Source: Phaeobacter porticola (GTDB lineage Bacteria; Pseudomonadota; Alphaproteobacteria; Rhodobacterales; Rhodobacteraceae). Taken from it: DNA of 64,000 nucleotides. Location: positions 1,736,001-1,800,000 of the forward strand of contig NZ_CP016364.1 in assembly GCF_001888185.1 (NCBI RefSeq), written 5' to 3'. Position numbers and translations under genes: made by a program. The notes under the pieces were generated by a model. That model did no database searches and was not told the origin of the DNA. It saw only the letters and a program-made list of their open reading frames with translations. Below, one piece after another: positions 58,125-64,000 of this stretch (position 1 is the stretch's first letter; each line of letters opens with the position of its first letter).

Positions 58125-58931
58125 ATGGATTATGCGTTGTTCAGGGAGAGTGAGCGTGAAGGTTGGAGTGAACGAGCGTCAATTTATCAAAACGCCACGG
58201 CAAGGGCGACCTTGCAGACAATCCCCACCCTATTAGCACATGCGCAACTGTTTCCAGGCGCGCGCGTATTGGATGCCGGATGCGGCCCCGGATACGTTGC
58301 CGCCTGCGCAAGCCTACTCGGGGCTGAGGTAAAGGGGATAGATTTCTCCCAAGGGATGATCGACGCAGCGAAAGCGCGGTTTCCACACCTTGAATTTGCG
58401 CTTGCAGACGTGGAGGAGGTTCCCGAACCCGATCAGTGTTTTGACATGGTTTTGAGCAATATCGTTCTTTTCCATGTCACCGACCCCGCGCGGGCAATAC
58501 GTGAAGCACACCGACTCTTGAAGCCTGGCGGTCGGTTCGTCTTTAGCCAATGGCTCGGCCCTGATCTTTCGGAATGCTATCAGCTCTTGTTCGAAGTACT
58601 TGGGCGGCACGCCGATATGACGCGGGCGGACCCCGCACCAAATGCTTACGTGTTGTCCGACAAAGATCAGGTCAAGGAAATGATGCAAAGTGCGGGCTTG
58701 GGAAGTGTCAGATCCGAAACAGTCGAAAACATCCTACATGCACCAGGTCAAAGTTTTTTCGACTTCTTCATGAGATTCGGCGTGCGGGTGCCGCTTATTC
58801 TTCAAAGGCAAGACGCAGACGTTCAGGTTGCGATCCGTACCGAGATTGATGAATTGGCATTAAAATACTTCAATGAAGGTAAGTACCAAATTCCAATGCC
58901 CAGCATCGTTTTTTCGGGGACAGCAACCTAA
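58125..58931 (+). CDS. SAM-dependent class I methyltransferase
   Basis: This 268-residue protein has motif I VLDAGCGPGYVAACAS, motif II/post-I VKGIDFSQGMIDAAK and LKPGGRFVFSQW, as in small-molecule methyltransferases. The ATG at 58125 follows an AGAGGG site and was preferred to a TTG one codon upstream. Its substrate is not known; the neighbouring homocysteine methyltransferase suggests methyl-group recycling or use. Confidence 0.85.
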   Translation: MDYALFRESEREGWSERASIYQNATARATLQTIPTLLAHAQLFPGARVLDAGCGPGYVAACASLLGAEVKGIDFSQGMIDAAKARFPHLEFALADVEEVPEPDQCFDMVLSNIVLFHVTDPARAIREAHRLLKPGGRFVFSQWLGPDLSECYQLLFEVLGRHADMTRADPAPNAYVLSDKDQVKEMMQSAGLGSVRSETVENILHAPGQSFFDFFMRFGVRVPLILQRQDADVQVAIRTEIDELALKYFNEGKYQIPMPSIVFSGTAT

Positions 58932-59226
58932 AGGATCACTCCGGCCGGTAGTTGAGGTTCCAATGAATTTGTGGCCGCTCGGCAAAGAAGCGGTCATTCG
59001 TGGATGGCGCAGCATCGGTCAAATTGGGCTCAAAGCCACCTTGCGGCGATGCGGCGTGTGGTTTTCACCCTGAACACTTTGTCGCGGGACGGATCGGCAC
59101 ACCTGGTTGACTGCTCCCCAGCCCCGAGCGGACCTTCAAGTAGGGCGCAGCGCAGCCACCGCTGCGAGCGCGAAAGGTCTCCCGAAAGCGGACATTTAAG
59201 ACTGCTCAGCTGGACCTGGGTGTCAA
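58932..59226. other. Non-coding region before the IS21 element
   Basis: No supported gene. The DNA is of the low-complexity accessory type, rich in GCG and CGG runs. Confidence 0.4.
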
Positions 59227-59347
59227 TGAGCGTTCAAAGTTGACCCGGTTTCAGCATTTAAAATTGACCCACCCCATGTGGCGCAAAGCCCCCAGGCGGG
59301 CCGCCCTCATATAGCGAGTCCGTCTGGGGGCTTTGCTTTCGGGACGG

Positions 59348-60079
59348 TTACTTTTCTCTGCGGCTTTTGCTCTGAGCAAAGCGATAGGACGTGTTGCCGG
59401 TTTCGATGATTGCGCAATGGTGGGTGACGCGATCCAGCAGCGCGGTGGTCATCTTGGCATCGCCAAAGACCGAGACCCACTCTCCGAACTCCAGGTTGGT
59501 GGTGATGATGACGCTGGTTTTCTCGTAGAGCTTGCTGATCAGATGGAACAGCAATGCTCCGCCAGACTTGGGGAACGGGATGTAGCCCAGCTCGTCGATG
59601 ATGACGCAATCCAGAGCCGAGAGTTGCCGGATGATCTTCCCGGCATTGCCCTCGGCCTGTTCCTTGATCAGGGCGTTGATCAGATCGACGGCGTTGAAGA
59701 AGCGTGCCTTCTTGCCGTTGGTGATCAGGGTGGTGCCCAAAGCGATGGCGATATGGGTTTTGCCGGTGCCGGTTCCGCCCACCAGGATGAGGTTGTGCGC
59801 CTCTTGGGTGAACTGCCCTGTGCAGAACGGTTCGATCTGGGTCTGGGTGATGGCGGCAGCACCATAATCGAAGGTGGCGAAGTCCTTATGATGGGGGAAC
59901 TTCGCGATCCTCATTTGATACTGGATAGAGCGCGCCCGCCGCTCTACAGTCTCCGCGTCGATCAGTTGCTTTATCGCTGTGGTCAGACTTGGTGGCTTGC
60001 GCGCGGACAGCAAATCATGTGCGCAAGCTGCCATTCCGTGCAACCTCAGGGCGGTCAGTTGGTCGATCAGGGCGTTCAT
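59348..60079 (-). CDS. istB: IS21 helper ATPase IstB
   Basis: This 243-residue AAA+ ATPase has Walker [13 protein letters not shown] and Walker [11 protein letters not shown]. It helps the IstA transposase choose and join to target DNA. It overlaps the istA end by ATGA. It appears intact. Confidence 0.93.
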   Translation of the reverse strand: MNALIDQLTALRLHGMAACAHDLLSARKPPSLTTAIKQLIDAETVERRARSIQYQMRIAKFPHHKDFATFDYGAAAITQTQIEPFCTGQFTQEAHNLILVGGTGTGKTHIAIALGTTLITNGKKARFFNAVDLINALIKEQAEGNAGKIIRQLSALDCVIIDELGYIPFPKSGGALLFHLISKLYEKTSVIITTNLEFGEWVSVFGDAKMTTALLDRVTHHCAIIETGNTSYRFAQSKSRREK

Positions 60080-61602
60080 GCGGCAACCTCCTCAGTCGAG
60101 CACAGGATCTCATAGCGCTTGCAGTCGGCCTCGGGTCGCAGGGTCAGTTGCGGATAGGCATAGGCTTCGCTGAGCGGCGTGATGACCGGCTCCACCAACT
60201 GGTTAATCAGGTTGATGATGGCGGGCAGGCGGAGGGTGTTTTGTGCCACGGCCAGTTCACAAGCCATCTCGACAACCTCGATCCCGTGATCCTGGACGAG
60301 CAGAAGCAGATCAACGAACTCCCGATCCCCGCCCTTGTCTGCCATGTAATGTTCCCTGATCTGGTGCATGGCCTCAGGCAGTTGCCAGTCCACGAAGGGT
60401 GCGCCATTGCGTAGGGCGCCGGGCTTGCGATCCAGCAGAGGAACATAGTGCCAGGGTTCAAAGTAGCTGACGTTGCGGGTGAAGCGGCGCTTATGCTCGG
60501 CGATGATATCCTGGCCCGACACCAGCATAATCCGGCCCGCATAAGCGCGCAGCGACACATGTTGACCGGCAAAGTGGGACGGGACGCTGTAGCGGTTGCT
60601 GGCATATTGAACCAGGCAAGTGGATCGGACACGAACCGTCTTCTCAACATAGCCGTCAAAAGGCCGACCCAAGGGGCGCAGCTCGGCGCGTTCGTCTTCG
60701 AACACCTCGGCAATCGTGCGATCCTGCTGTTCGGGATGGGGACGATTGGCCAGTTCTTCACAGCGCAGGCGCAACCAGGTGTTCAGCGCATCAAGATCTT
60801 CAAAGGCAGGCTTGGGCACAAACAACCGGCCGCGCAAAAACTGGACCTGGTTCTCGACCTGCCCCTTCTCCCAACCCGCTGCGGGCGTGCAGGCAACAGG
60901 TTCCATCACATAGTGGTTCATCAGAGCCAGGAACCGGGGATGGAATATCCGGTCCTTCGAGCGGGACACATAGGTCACCATGGTCTTGGGGTTATCAATG
61001 ATCACCCGTCGTGGAACCCCGCCATAGAAAGACAGTGCCTGCACAAAAGCATCCAGAACCATCTCCTGGGCTTCGCCGGGATAGGCGATCACCAAAGGCT
61101 TGCGGCTGTGGCACAGGCGGAAATGGGCAACCTAGATCTTTTGTTCAACGCCGCCCAGGACAACCCGTTCTTCGCTCCAGTCAAACTGAAGGGCGTCACC
61201 AGCAGCAAAATGCAGGGGGATAAAAGCATCGCCAGAACCGGCGCCAGCCCGCTTCAGATCGCGGACAAATCGCTGAACTGGAGAATAGGACCCGGTGTAG
61301 CCTTCCACCACGAGCTGCTCATAAAGCTTCTGGGCCGTTCGCCGCTCCCGACGTGGTCGCTTCTGGTCCTGATCGAACAGTTCCTGAAGCCGGAGATCAA
61401 ACCCGTTGCACAGTTTGTGCCGAACCGGTGGAGCCTGGCGCTGGTAGCTCGGCGGGCTCTCATCCTTCAAATACTTCTTGATCGTGTTGCGCGATAATCC
61501 CGTCGCCCGCGCAACAGACCGGATACTGCGCCCTTCAACCAGCACCCACAGACGGATCTTCGATACACTTTCCATCAATAACACCTGCTCTTTCCTCCGC
61601 AC
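60076..61602 (-). pseudogene. istA: IS21 transposase IstA interrupted by one TAG
   Basis: The 509-codon frame begins MRRKEQVLLMESVSKIRLWV with a helix-turn-helix near residues 32-50. The first catalytic Asp is in LQFDWSEERV, the second in VIIDNPKTMV, and the Glu in GWEKGQVENQ. A TAG at 61132-61134 after GGVEQKI splits the frame, while translation stays in the same frame afterward (VAHFRLCHSRKPLVIAY). A CAG to TAG change explains it. Confidence 0.88.
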
Positions 61603-61716
61603 TTGAAGCGCGGATGTTAACGAAACAGGTGGGTCAATTTTACTCGCTCATAACCCACCTAAGTGGGTCAATTTCGCATGCCGATTCACAGGACCTGGGG
61701 ATGCCGCTCTTTGCTT

Positions 61717-61758
61717 CAAGGTCAGCGACGCGCAGATAGAGACCTTTGCAAAGTCGTG
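61717..61758 (+). repeat. 42-bp direct repeat, copy 1
   Basis: CAAGGTCAGCGACGCGCAGA followed by TAGAGACCTTTGCAAAGTCG matches 62034-62075 with a few changes. Flanking sequence is also partly similar. Confidence 0.6.
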
Positions 61759-62033
61759 AAATCTGCCAGCCGGACGGCGGTCCCATGCTGCACGAGCAAC
61801 GGATGGAGCAGACCTTCGCCGCAAGTGCAGCCACCAACCATCATCGAACGGACGTGATGCGGGACAAAGCGACCTTCCGCCTCAACCAGATAGATGACCG
61901 CTCCCAGCCCAAAGCGGACATAGACATGGCGACAAGGGTCAATGATGCTGCCGGTGCAAAATTCCATGGCCACTTTCCCGAAAGCGGACTCTCGGCAGGG
62001 CTAAGCTGTCTCAGGTGATGCTGCGGCCCGCAC

Positions 62034-62075
62034 CAAGGTCAACGACGCGCAGATAGCTGACTTTGCAAAGTCATG
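62034..62075 (+). repeat. 42-bp direct repeat, copy 2
   Basis: CAAGGTCAACGACGCGCAGA followed by TAGCTGACTTTGCAAAGTCA matches copy 1. The TGACTTTGCAAAGTCA part is palindromic here but altered in copy 1. Confidence 0.6.
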
Positions 62076-62143
62076 GAGATATCTACGGGGCATGAGGCGG
62101 ATTCGTCCCAACACTGGCGGTTAGCATTGTTCATGCACGCCGA

Positions 62144-64000
62144 TCACCTGTCACGACTGAGCCATGCCTTAAACGCTAGATAGAACTCATTCACTAACCC
62201 AGCGGTATCTTCCGTTGCATCTGAGCCAACATGCCAATCGTCCGGGTAGGGGATACTGTCAGGCAGATACGTTTTTCCTACGCCCGATCGGACGCCAAAC
62301 AGTGATTGGACAGCGTCCAGATTGAGACCCGTTGAAGAGGTGAAATCCACAGATCTGACAGGCATCGCTGTAAATGTGCAGCCCGTCAGATCTGTGAATT
62401 TCAGTATCGCCTCGCTGAGGTCCACCTCGCTGAGGTCCGCCCCGCTGAGGTCCGCCCCGCTGAGGTCTGCCCTTCTGAGGTCTGCCCTTCTGAGGTCCGC
62501 CCCGCTGAGATCCGCCCGGCTGAGCTCCGTCTCGCTGAGTTTCGTGCCTCTTAGGTCCGCCCCGCTGAGGTTCGCCCCGATGAGGTTCGCCTTGCTGAGG
62601 TTCGCCCCGCTGAGGTTCGCCTTGCTGAGGTTCGCCTTGCTGAGGTTCGCCTTGCTGAGGTCCGCCCCGATGAGGTCCGCCCTGCTGAGGTCCGCCCCGC
62701 TGAGGTCCGCCCCGATGAGGTCCGCACCGCTGAGCTCCGTCTCGCTAAGTTTCGCGCCTCTGAGGTCCGCCGCTGACAGGCCCGCCTCGCTCAGATCCGC
62801 CGAACTCAGGTCCGCTCTCCTCAGATCCGCGGCACTTAGACGCGCCCATGCAAGGACCGCCCCGCTCAAGTTGGCCTCTTTCAGGTCAGCACCATCTAGA
62901 TCTGCCGCCCCGAGGTCAACATTCTCAAGGCGTAGCCGAGAAAGAAGTCTGCCTGCTAGTCGATTGCGCGGACCATCAAGGGTGATTCGATGCAACATTC
63001 GCCCCCCAGCATTTACGTCTTTTTTTAGTGCTTCTAGTTTGACTAGGTGTTGTTTGCCTTCTCCAGTCTTCGGCTCACTTATTGCCAAAGAGGTGAGCGA
63101 TCCGAGAAGTGTCGTTTCTGCACAACGTTGCCGCTCAACTAAGGAGTTGAAATTCAACAGCTGCCCTTGATTCAAGTGATGGACTGGCATCCCATTCGTC
63201 AGAGTCCAGTCCATAAGGTGTTCCATTTGCCTACGTACTTTCAAGGCTTGCTCTGCTGGCCAAAGTCGTGCCTCATCTTTCATAAAACGTATCACAGGCC
63301 CAGTCATCTCCGCCAAGTCGAAGAGCTTTGCCCAGTCTTCAGCAACCCGCAGCTGTTCTGTTGGAGCCCGTGATGCGGCTAACCTTTGGGAGGCGCGCCT
63401 AGCAGTGGCAAGGATCGCGCGTGCTGCTAGATATTCACCGAAAGTCTTGTGGACAAATTCAAACCCAGCCCCTTCAATGTCGTGTTGAGTATGTGTCAAA
63501 AGCGCGACGGACTTTAAGTCAGTATCAGTGCGCTCTTCGAATTTTTCAAATTTTTCAGGCGCGTACCATTCGCGGAGCCCAGCAAAATCTTCATTGGTTC
63601 CGGTTCGTCCATTTCCCCGGAATGCTGCTAGGCCAAAGCACTCCATGAGGTCAAAGAAATCTTCGAGGTTAAGCCCTTGATAGGCATCAAGTCCCTTCTT
63701 CGAGTTTCGAGCAAAGATTTTCTCAAAAATATCTTTGTAAACGACATTTCGGTTGTCGGCGGCCTCTTCCCATCGCTCGGTTGCAAATTCCGATACGATC
63801 AGTAGGTGAAGCAGAAGGGGTTCTGCGTTTAGATCTTTCATACGCGCATCCGTCAAGGAGGTAGGCGGTGCGCAAGTTGGTATGCCCTTAATTCTGCACC
63901 AGCGCTCCCAATACACTGGGCGCTGATCAATCTTAGCAAGGGAGTCAGGGTCTTTCAGCAGATTATCTGAGGAAACCCCTTCCGGGAGCGCTCCCTTTTG
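62144..64000 (-). CDS. C-terminal part of a NACHT/STAND-like protein with pentapeptide repeats
   Basis: The minus-strand frame is open to the right edge of the window, so the N-terminus (and any NTPase domain) is outside. At least 618 residues are seen. The first half is a helical region with GFEFVHKTFGEYLAARAIL, a motif common just after NACHT NTPase domains. The second half has about 30 pentapeptide units of the A(D/N)LSG type, then a short unique tail ending AFKAWLSRDR. Such proteins include bacterial NLR-like defence proteins, but the key domain is not visible here. Confidence 0.7.
   Translation of the reverse strand, partial: QKGALPEGVSSDNLLKDPDSLAKIDQRPVYWERWCRIKGIPTCAPPTSLTDARMKDLNAEPLLLHLLIVSEFATERWEEAADNRNVVYKDIFEKIFARNSKKGLDAYQGLNLEDFFDLMECFGLAAFRGNGRTGTNEDFAGLREWYAPEKFEKFEERTDTDLKSVALLTHTQHDIEGAGFEFVHKTFGEYLAARAILATARRASQRLAASRAPTEQLRVAEDWAKLFDLAEMTGPVIRFMKDEARLWPAEQALKVRRQMEHLMDWTLTNGMPVHHLNQGQLLNFNSLVERQRCAETTLLGSLTSLAISEPKTGEGKQHLVKLEALKKDVNAGGRMLHRITLDGPRNRLAGRLLSRLRLENVDLGAADLDGADLKEANLSGAVLAWARLSAADLRRADLSSADLSEAGLSAADLRGAKLSETELSGADLIGADLSGADLSRADLIGADLSKANLSKANLSKANLSGANLSKANLIGANLSGADLRGTKLSETELSRADLSGADLRRADLRRADLSGADLSGADLSEVDLSEAILKFTDLTGCTFTAMPVRSVDFTSSTGLNLDAVQSLFGVRSGVGKTYLPDSIPYPDDWHVGSDATEDTAGLVNEFYLAFKAWLSRDR
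62405..62850 (-). repeat. 15-bp tandem repeats coding for pentapeptides
   Basis: Units like CTGAGGTCCGCCCCG and CTGAGGTTCGCCTTG repeat in exact 15-bp steps on the plus strand. Several neighbouring units are identical or differ at one base, more alike than protein selection requires, which suggests recent duplication. Confidence 0.85.

Larger units (their letters stand above)
59227..61680 (-). mobile_element. IS21-family insertion sequence (edges approximate)
   Basis: The istA and istB genes lie between ends carrying AAAATTGACCCACC in inverse orientation, with further GTTGACCC/ATTGACCC copies outside. Those are the multiple terminal repeats typical of IS21. Outer edges are placed at TG and CA dinucleotides near 59227 and 61678 and could be off by a few bases. 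istA carries a nonsense codon. Confidence 0.85.
61681..62143. other. Non-coding region between the IS21 element and the NACHT gene
   Basis: No supported gene. It contains two copies of a 42-bp segment (61717 and 62034). The rest resembles the dispersed sequence common in roseobacter accessory DNA. Confidence 0.5.

Overview
The window looks like a chromosomal segment of a Roseobacter-group alphaproteobacterium (Rhodobacterales, Phaeobacter/Ruegeria/Leisingera-like). This is inferred from the gene content and order (trpGD-ung-trpC-moaC-moeA-lexA, comEC, gltX, gltA; purL-bolA-grxD), from the GC-rich coding sequence with short overlaps between genes, and from a LexA promoter with the alphaproteobacterial GAAC-N7-GAAC box. 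No name or database match was available, so the genus is an inference.

Positions 1-43600 are an almost unbroken housekeeping core. It begins with the 3'-truncated start of a membrane-anchored protein (minus strand). A tightly overlapping plus-strand operon follows: trpG, trpD, ung, trpC, moaC, moeA. lexA comes next with its own SOS promoter. Then come comEC (minus), gltX, gltA and a small RTX protein. A minus-strand run holds a PaaG-like hydratase/isomerase, ccmH, ccmF, a holin, an endolysin, ccmE, argC, murI, an acyltransferase and a giant indolepyruvate oxidoreductase, with a divergent LysR regulator. The holin/endolysin pair sits inside the cytochrome c maturation genes and resembles the lysis pair used for gene transfer agent release. 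Further on are a PRC-barrel protein, purL, bolA, grxD, zapA with a coiled-coil partner, tkt, a DUF808 protein, gap, coaD, a CBS protein, a LysR/mmsA divergent pair, a fatty acid desaturase and a Tat-exported L,D-transpeptidase. Many transcription units end in clear Rho-independent terminators.

From about 43900 the window becomes accessory. It holds an internally deleted IS5-family element, decayed remnants of what looks like a Mu-like phage, a TPR/GT41 protein glycosyltransferase, and the mutagenic translesion cassette imuA-imuB-dnaE2. A segment bounded by two ~180-bp direct repeats follows; each repeat leads into short iterons and an inverted iteron. Between the repeats lie two unrelated cargo-like genes of lower GC. 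Beyond them come a homocysteine S-methyltransferase/SAM-methyltransferase pair, an IS21-family element whose istA carries one nonsense codon, and a NACHT/STAND-like protein with a long pentapeptide-repeat tail that runs off the end of the window.

The most interesting unexplained signals are the repeat/iteron family at 47941, 54131 and 56105; the candidate CcsR-like anti-Shine-Dalgarno small RNA at about 26085-26163; the lysis cassette inside the ccm genes; and the NACHT-pentapeptide protein, whose repeat DNA looks recently expanded.
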